Shown here piece by piece: positions 43,501 through 51,300 of a DNA stretch of 64,000 bases; the stretch's first letter is position 1; each line of letters begins with the position of its first letter. Both the position numbers and the translations under genes were made by a program. The stretch is from Cellulomonas taurus (GTDB lineage: Bacteria > Actinomycetota > Actinomycetes > Actinomycetales > Cellulomonadaceae), in the NCBI RefSeq assembly GCF_012931845.1, contig NZ_CP051884.1, forward strand, positions 496,001 to 560,000, written 5' to 3'. The notes below the pieces were generated by a model. That model did no database searches. It was not told where the DNA came from and saw only the letters and a list, made by a program, of their open reading frames with translations.

Positions 43501-46228
43501 CCACCTGGTCGCCGACCCCGACGGCACCGGTCAGGCCACCACGTCGGAGCCACCGGACCCGGACGGAGCCTGCACCAGCACGACCACCAGCACCTGCCAC
43601 GAGGTCGCCCAGGTGGTCTACACCAAGTCGGTCGTCGCCGACCCGGCCACCCTGATCGACGACCAGATCGTCGCGGGCACCCTGCTCAGGTACACGATCA
43701 CGGCACACAACCAGGGCCGGGGCGTGGGTGTCGTCCAGCGCAGCGACGACCTGTCCGACGTGCTCGACGATGCCGACCTGGCCACGCCGCCGGTGTCGGA
43801 CAACCCCGCGGTACGCGTGTCGGAACCGGTGGACGGCAGCTTCACTCTGACCGGCAGCCTCGGCACCGATCAGAGCGCGCGGGTGACCTACACCGTGCGG
43901 GTCCGGGACGAGGCGGACCGGGTATCCGGTGACGCGACCGCGACCAACCGTCTGCTGTTGGACGGTGAGGAGACATGCGACACAGCCCCCGACGCATGCA
44001 CCAGCACCCCGCTGCCGCGCATCGGCTACGCGAAGTCGGTCGAGCTGAGCGAGGACGGCAGCACGCTGGCCTACACGATCACCGTGACCAACGGGGGGAC
44101 GGCCACCGGTGTGGTCGACCGGGAGGACGTGTTGACCGACGTCCTCGACGACGCGGCACTGACGGGCGAGCCGGAGACCGATCAACCGACCGTGACGATC
44201 ACCCCGGTCGGCGAGGGCCGGTTCGCGCTGGGCGGCACACTCGCGGCCGGTGCGGTCGCGCACGTCACCTACACGGCGACGGTCCGGCCGGACGCGGAAC
44301 GGGCGACAGCGAACGCGGTCGCCCGGAACGCCCTGGTGCGCCCCGGTGACCCAGCGCGCTGCGGTCCGGACGTTCCGTGCACCAGCACCCCGCTGCCTCT
44401 GATCCGCTACGACAAGTCGGTCAGCGCGGAGGACTCGCCGCTGGTCGAGGGATCGGTGCTGCGGTACCGGATCACGGTGACGAACGCCGGCTCGGCCCCC
44501 GGACGAGTCACCCGCGAGGACGACCTGAGCGACGTGCTGGACGACGCCGAGCTCCTGGACGATCCGGTGTCCGACACGGCATCGGTCCGGGTAACACCGC
44601 TGGACGCGACCACGGGCCGCTTCGGTATCGACGGCACCCTCGATCCCGGGGCCACGGCGACGATCACCTACCGGGTCCGGGTGGTGAGTGACGCGGATCG
44701 GGTGAATGGCAACGACCTGGCGTTGAATGTCGTGGTGCCGCCGGGTGAGCCCGGTGGGGCCGACGCCTGCGGGCCGGACACCCCCTGCACCTCCACCCCG
44801 ATCCCGCGGCTGACCTACACCAAGGACGTGGTGGCCGATTCGGACCCGGTGGTGTCCGGCACGGTCCTGACCTACACCGTCACCGCGACCAACGCGGGCA
44901 GCGGCGTCGGTCTGGTGGATCGCACGGATGACCTGACCGGGGTGTTGGACGACGCCGCCCTGCTCGACCGGCCGGCGCTGACCGACGGGCCGACCACGGT
45001 GACGGTGTCGCCGGTGACCGACGGCCGCTTCGATCTCGGCGGCACGCTCGAACCGGGGGAGACCGCCACGATCCGCTACCGGGTCCGGGTGCTTCCCGAG
45101 GCCGAGCGGTCCGACGGCGACCGGCGCGCGGTGAACCTCCTGATCCCTGGCCACGGCTGCACCGACAGCGACGACTGTGGTGCGCGAACCGAGACCCCTT
45201 TGCCCTTCATCGAGGTCACCAAGACGGTCGATCCGGCATCCGGGACGTCGACCGAGGCGGGGCAGGAGCTGACCTACACCGTGCAACTCAGCAACACCGG
45301 CACCGCGGCGGAGCGAGTGGAGCGGGTGGACGACCTCGGTGGCGTGCTGGACGACGCCGATCTGGTCACGGACTCGATCCGGTTCGACGGCGGGACCGGG
45401 TGGACCATGACCCGCGAGGACGCGTCCAGGATCGCCGTCAGCGGCACGCTCGATCCCGGCCGGACGGTCACGCTGACCTACCGGGTGACGGTGCGCCCGC
45501 AGGGTGCTCTGGGCGACCACGTCCTGCTCAACCGCGTCCTACGACCCGCTGAGCTGACCTCCACCGGCCTGAGCTGTCTGCCCGACCAGGTGTGCACCAG
45601 CAACCCGGTCGGTGAGGTGGCGGCGACCAAGACGTCGGACCCGGAGTCCGGCACGACCGTGCACGTCGGGGATGTGGTGCGGTACGCGCTGACCTTCGGG
45701 AACGTCGGCGAGGGGACCGCGGGCGTTGCCCACCGGGACGACCTGTCAGCGGTGCTCGACGACGCCGAACTGACCGAGGCACCCACCTCCTCCGATCCGG
45801 CGCTCGCGGTCGGCCGGACCGGGGATCAGCTGGTGATCACCGGGACGTTGGCGCCGCACGCGACCGTGACCGTCCGGTACGCGGTCACGGTGCGGGCACA
45901 GGCGGACCGTGGTGACGCGATGCTGACGAACCAGGTGCTCCGCGACGGTGAGCAGCCGACCGTCGGGTGTGATCCTGGACGGCCGTGCACCCAGCATCCG
46001 GTGGCCGACGATCCGGTGCCGCACCGCCTGTTGTCGATCCCGGGCCTCGCTCGGACCGGTGTCGCCCTGGGTGGGGTGCTGGTGGCGGCCGGGTGTGCCT
46101 TCGTGATCGGGTTCGTGCTGACCCGGTTCGGCGGACAGGGTGTCGGAGGTGGCGGCTCCGCGGGCGGCAGGCGCGGCAGTCTCGGGTACCGGAACCGCCG
46201 CTCGGGGCGGCAGGGCGGCACCTCGTGA
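37541..46228 (+). CDS. Giant DUF11-repeat surface protein with LAXTG sorting signal
   Basis: A 2,895-aa secreted, wall-anchored protein. An N-terminal signal (RRMRRLRWW, then a hydrophobic stretch to about residue 35) leads into a unique domain of about 410 residues holding a calcium-loop-like DADGNGSYDDPVD. From about residue 447 I count 18 DUF11-like beta repeats. Repeats 3-6 are of one subtype (TxNTGxVTL, xxDPxLxDxG); the rest carry a DDLxxVLDDAxL signature. The C-terminus has LARTG (2836-2840), a hydrophobic helix and an Arg-rich tail, the pattern recognised by class E sortases (LAXTG). An in-frame GTG at 37514 is an alternative start. A stalk or adhesin role is inferred; no catalytic domain is seen. 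Confidence 0.9.
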   Translation: MRTTDRRMRRLRWWAALTVVLLLGSGLPVLSGRSGLSEAVAFETTSSVKGAEQNQFHAYVRAGERIQVAGAPIDETLGVTITVTSPTGTVAEVPPTGVAQTFSTASDGIWLIDYRGATPRDDKYDWTIRVFDGDAEQTGRVWSYAYRRYDSTAGDFTYWVVNDLGYLYRAELTDYRGIFSLLQATSVGWTETDDCTPTYSSVDITGGEVLTGETLPVLDQCGTQYRVFLEEPDPTLPATGTSATGTETIVPSPLGVEQLQVSPMRFTPDSTATQGTFRYTIDSRFTGGYLFQVDADGNGSYDDPVDRVVQLGADGAGEYEYVFDGLDGRGRPIAPDALPSARLFFDKIGEMHMVQIDVEGRGGLRLLRTTGPSAPDATTYWDDSVLSTDGRDSLTEPMASGTDGVASTLSTHGWSNTGTNPWGNDRIIDDWTYAPAAVGSTSVTFGGQQLGVTKESDLPDGARPGDTGHYTVTMTNTGRGDFTAETPATLIDDLGAAVDDLAVDPGGVTATVDGADVSAGLTSSDTEVRWQGALAAGASVVVTIPVTVIGGGDGSATDTAWAHAPWDVTTTTPACDSTEPAVACVTDVLPRLVVHKAADTADQPAVGDRVHYTVTVGNAGPGDTTDERPATVVDDLSGVVDDATLVPDSLTADIGEVEATDGGLRWSGTLAAGDTATIGYDVIYRGGGDNTLVNSACVPEGHQVVGEEPCRTVTVPGRVVSSLDLAKTATLRDTDENGVADPGESIGYAFTVVNTGNTTVTGLTIDDPTIAADGITISCDVDTLAPGRVATCATTADRPVTEADLLAGSIENTATAVATDPDGGRVAAEDRATVPSAPVRSALTLAKHGTLDDAVTPNETADLGEAIRYGVELTNTGNVTLHDARIVDPTLSDAGLSIEDCPASLAPGESAVCWATADYTVTQQMMDTLTVVTNTAWATATDPTGRDVTSPESTVEIPVTAAAPALRLVKHAALDDAVAANDTADAGESVRYSFELTNSGSVTLGELRVEDPMLTDAGIAVTECRQDGQVVTSLAPGATAICDTDDALVMSQEQFDALAGTSLSNTAVAYGTGPDRAEVAAPPSTTDTPVTDPAPALTLSKEQGTWTDVNGNGSVDAGDTTSYLFRVRNTGTVTVSDIAVTDPLLTERGVDLTDCHVTTLAVGSTTSCESGPLTLDADDAAAGHLLNTATATGATGDGTALSSDPATHDLPLPDVEYRKSVEADSEPVLAGSILTYTIALTNHGAAAGPVARDDVLSDVLDDAELLDPPTVEPTDAGVNLGPVTDGRFAIDGTLAPGATATVTYRVRVLPDDERGSGSRAVNYLVPRGEDAPDGCAPEAGQCTDTPLSVLRVLKSVDAGPDADLQPGQRLTYTLTFGNEGTASVPVDRVDDLTHVLDDAAWVPGSARSSDLTALAVEFTSPRLRVVGRLDAGASVSITYQVVVNPAGELGDHVLSNYVLAPDQPLPDPRACTGGGTCTVGYSGELGIGKTSSASSTPLVAGSTVDYVLTFANSGAGAVPVDHRDDLTGVLDDADWDPTTLDVSAGLRAERDGDQLVITGAVAADSVATVRYRVTVRADADRTGDDLLINHLLAAGDPGPGEVCAATVTSTCDQVAQIEYAKTVAVEPAGPVVAGSVLTYTVTARNAGQGSGVVDREDVLGDVLDDAALRSAPVVTPADAGVQVGPVTDGRFAITGALGAGAEVTITYQVEVLPDARRSAGSQAVNWLVQPGTAPDGACRTEDPACTATGLPLLSVTKTSDPASGAHLEPGDRVDYTVSFRNTGTADAPVDRVDDLTQVLDDAALAGGSVTSSDPEQVTAELTGSRLALTGAVAREATVTVTYSVIVRPDGQQGDHLLTNHVLMPDDPTPTECLAGAVCVTHFAGDLAVSKTAVPSATPLLAGDTVEYQLRFTNSGTAPATVSHIDDLTQLVDDAVVGAATVDDALTVTAQDDRLVIGGAVPAGSSASVRYTATVRPDAERGDNLVVNHLVADPDGTGQATTSEPPDPDGACTSTTTSTCHEVAQVVYTKSVVADPATLIDDQIVAGTLLRYTITAHNQGRGVGVVQRSDDLSDVLDDADLATPPVSDNPAVRVSEPVDGSFTLTGSLGTDQSARVTYTVRVRDEADRVSGDATATNRLLLDGEETCDTAPDACTSTPLPRIGYAKSVELSEDGSTLAYTITVTNGGTATGVVDREDVLTDVLDDAALTGEPETDQPTVTITPVGEGRFALGGTLAAGAVAHVTYTATVRPDAERATANAVARNALVRPGDPARCGPDVPCTSTPLPLIRYDKSVSAEDSPLVEGSVLRYRITVTNAGSAPGRVTREDDLSDVLDDAELLDDPVSDTASVRVTPLDATTGRFGIDGTLDPGATATITYRVRVVSDADRVNGNDLALNVVVPPGEPGGADACGPDTPCTSTPIPRLTYTKDVVADSDPVVSGTVLTYTVTATNAGSGVGLVDRTDDLTGVLDDAALLDRPALTDGPTTVTVSPVTDGRFDLGGTLEPGETATIRYRVRVLPEAERSDGDRRAVNLLIPGHGCTDSDDCGARTETPLPFIEVTKTVDPASGTSTEAGQELTYTVQLSNTGTAAERVERVDDLGGVLDDADLVTDSIRFDGGTGWTMTREDASRIAVSGTLDPGRTVTLTYRVTVRPQGALGDHVLLNRVLRPAELTSTGLSCLPDQVCTSNPVGEVAATKTSDPESGTTVHVGDVVRYALTFGNVGEGTAGVAHRDDLSAVLDDAELTEAPTSSDPALAVGRTGDQLVITGTLAPHATVTVRYAVTVRAQADRGDAMLTNQVLRDGEQPTVGCDPGRPCTQHPVADDPVPHRLLSIPGLARTGVALGGVLVAAGCAFVIGFVLTRFGGQGVGGGGSAGGRRGSLGYRNRRSGRQGGTS

Positions 46229-46231
46229 GCC

Positions 46232-46483
46232 TCAGCCCCCGAGCACCTCGACCTCGATCTCGTGCGGCCACCCGTCCAGGATCTCGGCGGCGTGCGAGCG
46301 CGCGACCCGCTCGGCCGTCACCTGGTCCGGAGCCTCACCACGCAGGTCGAAGACCACCACCGCCGGTCCGACGAAGTCCGGGGGAGCGTCGTCGCGCAGA
46401 GCGCCGAGAGCGTCGGCCATCCCGGCGCGGGTCTCGTCATCGGGCACATCGGAGACGGAGAGATGAGCGACGTAGTCCGGCAT
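46232..46483 (-). CDS. Small hypothetical protein
   Basis: An 83-aa acidic soluble protein of unknown function (MPDYVAHLSVSDVPDDETRAGM at the start, ending EIEVEVLGG). The alternating beta-helix-beta pattern would suit a ferredoxin-like fold. AGGA sits 8 nt upstream of the ATG. It lies 3 nt beyond the end of the convergent giant gene, and its 5' end may overlap the start of the divergent ATPase-fold gene. Confidence 0.6.
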   Translation of the reverse strand: MPDYVAHLSVSDVPDDETRAGMADALGALRDDAPPDFVGPAVVVFDLRGEAPDQVTAERVARSHAAEILDGWPHEIEVEVLGG

Positions 46484-47047
46484 GGCCGCATCCTGCCGCG
46501 AGGGTCCGACATTCGGGTGGTTCTGCCCGCGTTCGCGCCCGCCGGATCACTCGTCGGCGCGGTTCAGTCGGCGGACCGGCGCAGCTTCGGGCAGAGTGTC
46601 CGGGTGGGCGATGTCAGGGACCTTCGATCGGCACCGGCGGTGCGTCGTGCCGACGCCCGGGCGGAACGCGACGAATTGGTCCTCGATGCCCGCCGCACGG
46701 CACCGCGGGCGGCGCGGCACTGGATCATGAATCGTGTGGCTGCCTCCGGCGTGTACGGCTCGGAGAACCAGGTGATCGAGCTGCTCACCGGCGAGGTGGT
46801 GGCGAACGCCGTGGTGCACGGACCCGAGCACGGGCGGATCCGGGTGGGCATCCGGGTCGACGAGCGCGGCGTGCTGGTCTCGGTGACCGACGAGAGCCCG
46901 GCGACCCCAGTGGTGCGGCACCCCGAACCGACAGCCGTCAGTGGACGCGGCATGGCCCTGGTCGAGGCACTCGCCCAGACCTGGGGAGTCGACCACCAGA
47001 AGGTCGGCAAGACCGTCTGGTTCCTGGTCGCCACCGAGTCGGACTGA
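46463..47047 (+). CDS. RsbW-like HATPase (anti-sigma-type) protein
   Basis: A 194-aa protein whose last 125 residues form a GHKL ATPase fold of the RsbW/SpoIIAB type. The N-box ELLTGEVVANAVVHG, the SVTDESP segment (where most kinases have DxG) and GRGMALVEALAQTWG are visible. Such proteins in actinobacteria often act as lone anti-sigma or serine kinase switches; no partner STAS or sigma gene is adjacent. The start is uncertain: ATG 46463 (used here, overlapping the divergent gene by 21 nt) or GTG 46517. A long N-terminal extension without known domain precedes the ATPase part. Confidence 0.7.
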   Translation: MSDVVRHGRILPRGSDIRVVLPAFAPAGSLVGAVQSADRRSFGQSVRVGDVRDLRSAPAVRRADARAERDELVLDARRTAPRAARHWIMNRVAASGVYGSENQVIELLTGEVVANAVVHGPEHGRIRVGIRVDERGVLVSVTDESPATPVVRHPEPTAVSGRGMALVEALAQTWGVDHQKVGKTVWFLVATESD

Positions 47048-47135
47048 CCGGCCCCGGCCGGATCGGCCCACCGTCGGCCCACCCGACCGGGGGATCAACC
47101 CACCAGCGCCACCCGGCCAAGCTCCTCCCCGCCGG

Positions 47136-47897
47136 TCACACCGCCAGGTCCACCACCAGCGCCCGGTGGTCGGACATCCCGGTGTTCACCGCGATCGGTT
47201 CGCTGGTCGCACGCACCGGCCCGTCCAACAGCACGTGGTCGATCTGCCGCTCGGGCACCTCCACCGGGAAGGTCATCGCCTGCCCAGCGCTGCGCCACCG
47301 GCTGATCAGGGCCGGTGCCCTGCCCTCCAGGTTCAGGTCACCCGTCACCACCAGCGGCCGGGCCAGCGGTCGGCAGGAGCGCACCAGGCGACGCAGCTGC
47401 ACCGCGTTCCAGCCCGGGATGAACGTCAGATGGGTCGCGACGACGGTCACCGATCCGGTCTCGGTCTCCACCTCCGCCGCCAGCGCGGCGCGCTGCTCGT
47501 CCCGCACCAGGGAAGGGCGCCGGTTCCCGCGGTGCACCATCGGCACCCGGGTCGGCAGGGTCGGCAGCGCGAGCACCCGCCAGCGACGCACCGGCAGTCG
47601 GCTGAGCAGGGCGATCCCGTAGGCGGAGGACTCGGGCTGCCGGTCACCGGTGGCGGCGGTCCAGGTGCCGGGCTGCCCGTGCAGGGTGGCCACGAACCGG
47701 TGATGGGTGGCGCCCATCGCCTCGGCGGCCACCGCGGTCAGGTCGGCCTGGTGCGAGCGCGGTTGATCGCGGTCGACCTCCTGCAGTGCCACCACGTCGG
47801 CGTCGAGTCCGGCCACGGCGGCTCCGAACCGGTCCAGGTCGACCCGGCCGTCGCTGAGTCCACGTCCGTGCAGGATGTTGAAGGTCGCAAGTCTCAC
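47136..47897 (-). CDS. Endonuclease/exonuclease/phosphatase family protein
   Basis: A 253-aa member of the EEP fold (DNase I/APE1-like). The metal and catalytic motifs are present: TFNILHG at the N-terminus, VVALQEVDRD near 38, THLTFIPGWN near 160, VVTGDLN near 190 and TGMSDHRAL near 243. There is no signal peptide, so a cytoplasmic nuclease or phosphatase is likely; the substrate is open. It is divergent from the nucleotidyltransferase-like gene, 56 nt apart. Confidence 0.85.
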   Translation of the reverse strand: MRLATFNILHGRGLSDGRVDLDRFGAAVAGLDADVVALQEVDRDQPRSHQADLTAVAAEAMGATHHRFVATLHGQPGTWTAATGDRQPESSAYGIALLSRLPVRRWRVLALPTLPTRVPMVHRGNRRPSLVRDEQRAALAAEVETETGSVTVVATHLTFIPGWNAVQLRRLVRSCRPLARPLVVTGDLNLEGRAPALISRWRSAGQAMTFPVEVPERQIDHVLLDGPVRATSEPIAVNTGMSDHRALVVDLAV

Positions 47898-47953
47898 CAG
47901 GCGATTCTGTCCGCCGGACTGCGACCGCGCCCGTCGTCGTGTACACCCGAGGC

Positions 47954-48607
47954 ATGGCAGCCACCCCTCCCGCCGACGCCACGGTCCGCGCCGGAGCGCT
48001 CGCCGCGCCCGGTGACAGCCAGGATGTCGCGCACCCGCCGGACATCCGGACCGCCCTCCAGGACGCGCTCCGCCTCACGGCGGTGGCACTGACCGAGGCG
48101 GGGGTCTCGTTCGCGTTGGTCGGTGGCTACGCGGCCTGGGCCCGGGGCGCGCCGGAGCCGAGCCACGACGCCGACTTCGCGGTGGCGGAGGAGGACGCCG
48201 ACCGGGCGCGGGAGGCGATCGCGGCCGCGGGGCTCGAGGTGCGCGAACCGGCGGAGAACTGGCTGTTCAAGGCCTTCCACCACGGGGCGATGGTCGATGT
48301 CCTCTACCGGATGGTCGGCGAGCCGATCACCCCCGCGATGCTGGGCCGGTCCGAGGAGATCGAGGTGCTCGCGGTGCGGATGCCGGTGTTGGACGCCACC
48401 GACATCCTGTCCGCCAAGATGCGGGTGCTCGGGGAGCACTACTGCGACTTCACCCGGATGTTGGCGATCGCCCGGGCGCTGCGGGAACAGATCGACTGGG
48501 ACCGGGTGCGCGCGGAGACCGCCGACACCCCCTACGGCCGGGCGTTCCTGCTGCTGGTGCACCAGCTCGGCATCAGTCCGGTCGGTCCGGTGTCGCCAGC
48601 GGAGTGA
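47954..48607 (+). CDS. Nucleotidyltransferase-fold protein
   Basis: A 217-aa protein with the minimal nucleotidyltransferase signature: ALVGGYAAWARG (the GG motif) near residue 57 followed by SHDADF (the DxD metal motif). The remainder has HHGAMVDVLYRM and DATDILSAKMRVL, as in stand-alone antitoxin-like or toxin-like NTases. The first 40 residues look disordered. The ATG at 47954 was chosen over the GTG at 47939. No paired toxin or antitoxin gene is adjacent, so I do not call this a TA system. Confidence 0.72.
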   Translation: MAATPPADATVRAGALAAPGDSQDVAHPPDIRTALQDALRLTAVALTEAGVSFALVGGYAAWARGAPEPSHDADFAVAEEDADRAREAIAAAGLEVREPAENWLFKAFHHGAMVDVLYRMVGEPITPAMLGRSEEIEVLAVRMPVLDATDILSAKMRVLGEHYCDFTRMLAIARALREQIDWDRVRAETADTPYGRAFLLLVHQLGISPVGPVSPAE

Positions 48608-48614
48608 GACCGCG

Positions 48615-48642
48615 GTGCAAGATCGGGTCGGCTGCCGACACA
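48615..48642 (+). promoter_or_regulatory. GTGCAAGAYCGGG element, copy 1 (before sigma gene)
   Basis: GTGCAAGATCGGG (48615-48627), then CACA at 48639. A near-identical 13-mer precedes the next gene at 49196. It could be an ECF-type promoter read by the product of 48708. Confidence 0.45.
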
Positions 48643-48707
48643 GGGAACACAGAGGATGTCCCTGTGTGGCCGCCGACCCGGCGCGCCCACCGACCCGGAG
48701 GTGATCA

Positions 48708-49193
48708 GTGAGCGACAGTGCAGCCGACGACTGGTTCACCGCGCTGTTCCAGGACCACGCCGATGCCGTACACCGCTACCTGCTGCGCCGTGGGGCCGGA
48801 CCGGAGGCCGAGGATCTGACGGCAGAGGTGCTCACCGTCGCCTGGCGTCGTCGCGCGGACGTCCCGGCCGGTGCGGAGCTGCCCTGGCTGTATCGGACGG
48901 CCGGGTTCGTGCTGGCGAACCATCGGCGCAAGGGCCGACCGGTGCCGGTGGGCGAGCTGCCCGACGAGCCCGACCCCGACGACCCGGCATTGCAGGCGGT
49001 GCGGGACGACCAGGTGCGTCGGGCGCTCGCGGCGCTGAGCGTCCGGGACCGGGAGGTGTTGCTGTTGTCCGCCTGGGAGGGGTTGTCCGGCGTGGAGCTC
49101 GCGGCGGTGCTCGGCATCGGCCGTGGCGGTGCCGACGCCGCGTTGTCCCGGGCCCGCGCCCGGCTCCGGGAGAGCTGGGCCACGCACGCCTGA
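48708..49193 (+). CDS. ECF-like RNA polymerase sigma factor
   Basis: A 161-aa sigma-70-family factor with only regions 2 and 4. Region 2 shows WFTALFQDHADAVHRYLLRRGAGPEAEDLTAEV in pieces, and WLYRTAGFVLANHRRKGR corresponds to the 2.3-2.4 area. Region 4 is the clear helix-turn-helix LSGVELAAVLGIGRGGADAALSRARARL. The GTG start is fixed by GGAGGTGATC (48697-48706), a near-complete anti-16S match. The next gene, a membrane protein, could be its anti-sigma partner, and both are preceded by the same GTGCAAGAYCGGG element, which suggests autoregulation. Confidence 0.88.
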   Translation: MSDSAADDWFTALFQDHADAVHRYLLRRGAGPEAEDLTAEVLTVAWRRRADVPAGAELPWLYRTAGFVLANHRRKGRPVPVGELPDEPDPDDPALQAVRDDQVRRALAALSVRDREVLLLSAWEGLSGVELAAVLGIGRGGADAALSRARARLRESWATHA

Positions 49194-49195
49194 CC

Positions 49196-49221
49196 GTGCA
49201 AGACCGGGCCCGGTGGGCACA
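49196..49221 (+). promoter_or_regulatory. GTGCAAGAYCGGG element, copy 2 (before membrane gene)
   Basis: GTGCAAGACCGGG (49196-49208), then CACA at 49218. It lies 3 nt after the sigma gene stop. The spacing to CACA is 2 nt shorter than in copy 1. Confidence 0.45.
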
Positions 49222-49262
49222 TAAACCGGTCAGATCACCCCGAGCCGACCCAGGAGGCAGCG

Positions 49263-50657
49263 ATGGACGAGCAGCACGAGCACGACGAGGCATTCGCGCG
49301 GCTCCGGGCGTCCGACCCGGCAGCGGCGGCGCAGCTGGACCATGACGCCCTGCACCGGGACGTCGAGCGACGGATCGCCGACCAGCCGGCTCAGTCCCGG
49401 TCGTCGTCGTCGGCGCTGTCGTCCCGGTGGTGGCAGGTGGCGGCGGCGGTCGCCGCGGTGGCGGTGGTCGGCGGTGCCGGGTTCTGGGCCGGACGGGGCA
49501 CGGAGTCGACGACGGCGGCGGTGCCCGCGATCACCCTGGAGCAGTCCGGCACCGAGGGGGCGTTCGCGGCGCAGGATCAGAAGGCGAGCGCCGATCTGCG
49601 GATGTGGTCGCCGGGTCGGGTGGTGTTCTCCGCCGCCGACGGCCTGGGCGATGAGGCGGGCAACGCCCACGCGTGGGGGTTGGACGCCGGATCGGTGTTC
49701 TCCGCGGACTCGGTGGCCCGGCTGGCGGCCGCGCTCGGGGTCACCGGAGACCCGGTACAGCAGGACGGCAGCTGGCTCGTCGGTCCGCAGGACGGCAGTG
49801 GGCCGTCGGTCTCGCTGTACTCGGACGGCACGGCGTCGGTGAACTACTACGACCCGGCGCGCGACCCGTGGAACTGTGCGTCGACGGGGACTGCCGACGA
49901 TGCGCAGGCGACTATCGACCCGGTGGCTCCCTGTGAGCCGACCGGCCCGCAGCCGTCCGCCGACGACGCGACGGCGGCGCTGCGCGAGGTGATGACGGCG
50001 ATCGGGCTCGACCCGGCGCAGTTCCAGTTCTCGACACCGGACGTCGGTCAACCGGCGAGCACCTCGGTGACCGCCGAGCGGGTGATCGACGGGCAGGGCA
50101 CCGGGTTGACCTGGAACGCGACGGTGGTGGCGGACGGGGTGCAGAGCCTGTACGGCCAGCTCGCCCCGGTGGTCGACCTGGGTGAGTACCCGGTGGTCGG
50201 GGCGACGACCGCGGTGCAGCGGATGGCGGATCCGCGCTTCGGCGCCGGGTCGACCGGATTCATGCCGCTGGCCCGGGACGGGGTCGCCGTCGCCGACGGT
50301 GCCGCCACGCCCGAGGCCGAGCCCGTCGCCCCGCAGTCCCCGGCCCCCGAAGCGACGACCTCGCAGTCGCCGGCGGCCGAGCCGACGGCCCCGGAGGCCA
50401 CGGACCCGGAGCCCACGACCCCCGACCCGGGCAGCACCGACGCCCCGGCAGCCACCACCCCGCCGACCGCCACCCCTGGCGGCCCGATCGCATGGCCGGT
50501 GCAGCAGGTGACGATCACCGAGGCGCAGCGCGGTCTGACCCAGCTGTTCCAGGCGGACGGTGCCGTGATCCTTGCCCCGGCGTACCTGCTCACCGGTGAC
50601 GACGGCAGCACGTGGAGCGTGCTCGCGGTGGCCGACTCCGGACTCGCCTTCGACTGA
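49263..50657 (+). CDS. Single-pass membrane protein, probable partner of the sigma factor
   Basis: A 464-aa protein with a charged cytoplasmic N-terminus of about 55 residues (MDEQHEHDEAFARLRASDP), one transmembrane helix (VAAAVAAVAVVGGAGFWAG, about 58-76) and a large exported domain, including a Pro/Ala/Thr/Glu-rich linker near 350-400. Its position directly after the sigma gene, with an N-terminal cytosolic part and outside sensor, fits an anti-sigma factor, but no ZAS zinc motif (HxxxCxxC) is present. AGGAGG precedes the ATG. I do not recognise the exported domain. Confidence 0.7.
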   Translation: MDEQHEHDEAFARLRASDPAAAAQLDHDALHRDVERRIADQPAQSRSSSSALSSRWWQVAAAVAAVAVVGGAGFWAGRGTESTTAAVPAITLEQSGTEGAFAAQDQKASADLRMWSPGRVVFSAADGLGDEAGNAHAWGLDAGSVFSADSVARLAAALGVTGDPVQQDGSWLVGPQDGSGPSVSLYSDGTASVNYYDPARDPWNCASTGTADDAQATIDPVAPCEPTGPQPSADDATAALREVMTAIGLDPAQFQFSTPDVGQPASTSVTAERVIDGQGTGLTWNATVVADGVQSLYGQLAPVVDLGEYPVVGATTAVQRMADPRFGAGSTGFMPLARDGVAVADGAATPEAEPVAPQSPAPEATTSQSPAAEPTAPEATDPEPTTPDPGSTDAPAATTPPTATPGGPIAWPVQQVTITEAQRGLTQLFQADGAVILAPAYLLTGDDGSTWSVLAVADSGLAFD

Positions 50658-50799
50658 CCCGGCGCCACCGAGCAGCTCGCCGCACCCGGCCGCACCCGGC
50701 CGCCACCACCCGGCCCGCGGACCCATCGCGGATCGGCAGGCGGGGCGGGACGACGACCCAGCGGTTGCCGTCCGCCGGCCCGGGCGGCAGCGTCGGAGC

Positions 50800-51270
50800 A
50801 TGACGACACCCCGGCACGGTCATGGAGCACGGCACGGCGTGAGCACCGGATCGGTGCTGTGGCGATCGGCGGCCCTCGGGGTCGCCGCCGGGAGCCGGGG
50901 GAGTCTGGGCGTCGCCGGGCCGGTGCTGTCGTCGGGTGCCGGACGGTTGACCCGGTGGCCGGTGCTCTGCGGTGTGGTCGGCGAGCTGGTCGGCGACAAG
51001 CTGCCGAGCACACCCAGCCGCTTGATCCCGCCCGGTCCGCAGGCCCGCGCGGTGGCGGCGGCGACGGGTGGGGTGGCGCTGGCCCGGCGTGCGCATCGAC
51101 CCCTGTGGTCGGCCGCGGTGGTCGCGGCATCGGCGTCGGTGCTCGGCACCTGGGGCGGCGCCGCGTGGCGGTCCTGGTCGGCGCGCCGTGGACCCGACTG
51201 GCGGGGCGCGCTGGTCGAGGATGCCGTCGCCCTCACCCTGACGGCGTTGGCCTGCCGCGACCGCCGCTGA
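50800..51270 (+). CDS. DUF4126-like small membrane protein
   Basis: A 156-aa protein with two or three hydrophobic segments. GVVGELVGDKLPSTPSRLIPPGPQARAVAAATGG resembles, in parts, the GElvxDKLP...R motif of DUF4126 proteins. Function is unknown. The ATG at 50800 has a GGAG nearby; a GTG at 50839 is another possible start. It lies between the sigma/membrane pair and the chemotaxis region with no clear link to either. The 142-nt gap before it holds only short GC-rich repeats. Confidence 0.6.
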   Translation: MTTPRHGHGARHGVSTGSVLWRSAALGVAAGSRGSLGVAGPVLSSGAGRLTRWPVLCGVVGELVGDKLPSTPSRLIPPGPQARAVAAATGGVALARRAHRPLWSAAVVAASASVLGTWGGAAWRSWSARRGPDWRGALVEDAVALTLTALACRDRR

Positions 51271-51300
51271 CCGGCGGCGGGTGCGCCGGAGGCGTGAACT

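Noticed and set aside
42701-45520. A 939-codon open frame on the minus strand inside the giant DUF11 gene, and similar very long frames opposite topA, jetC, tkt and ppc
   Set aside because: They arise from high G+C codon bias. Their translations are low-complexity Arg/Gly/Pro/His/Val-rich, lack domains, and sit opposite well-supported genes.
47954-48607. AbiEii-type toxin-antitoxin system
   Set aside because: The nucleotidyltransferase fold is present, but no adjacent AbiEi-like antitoxin exists and the sequence does not clearly match AbiEii.
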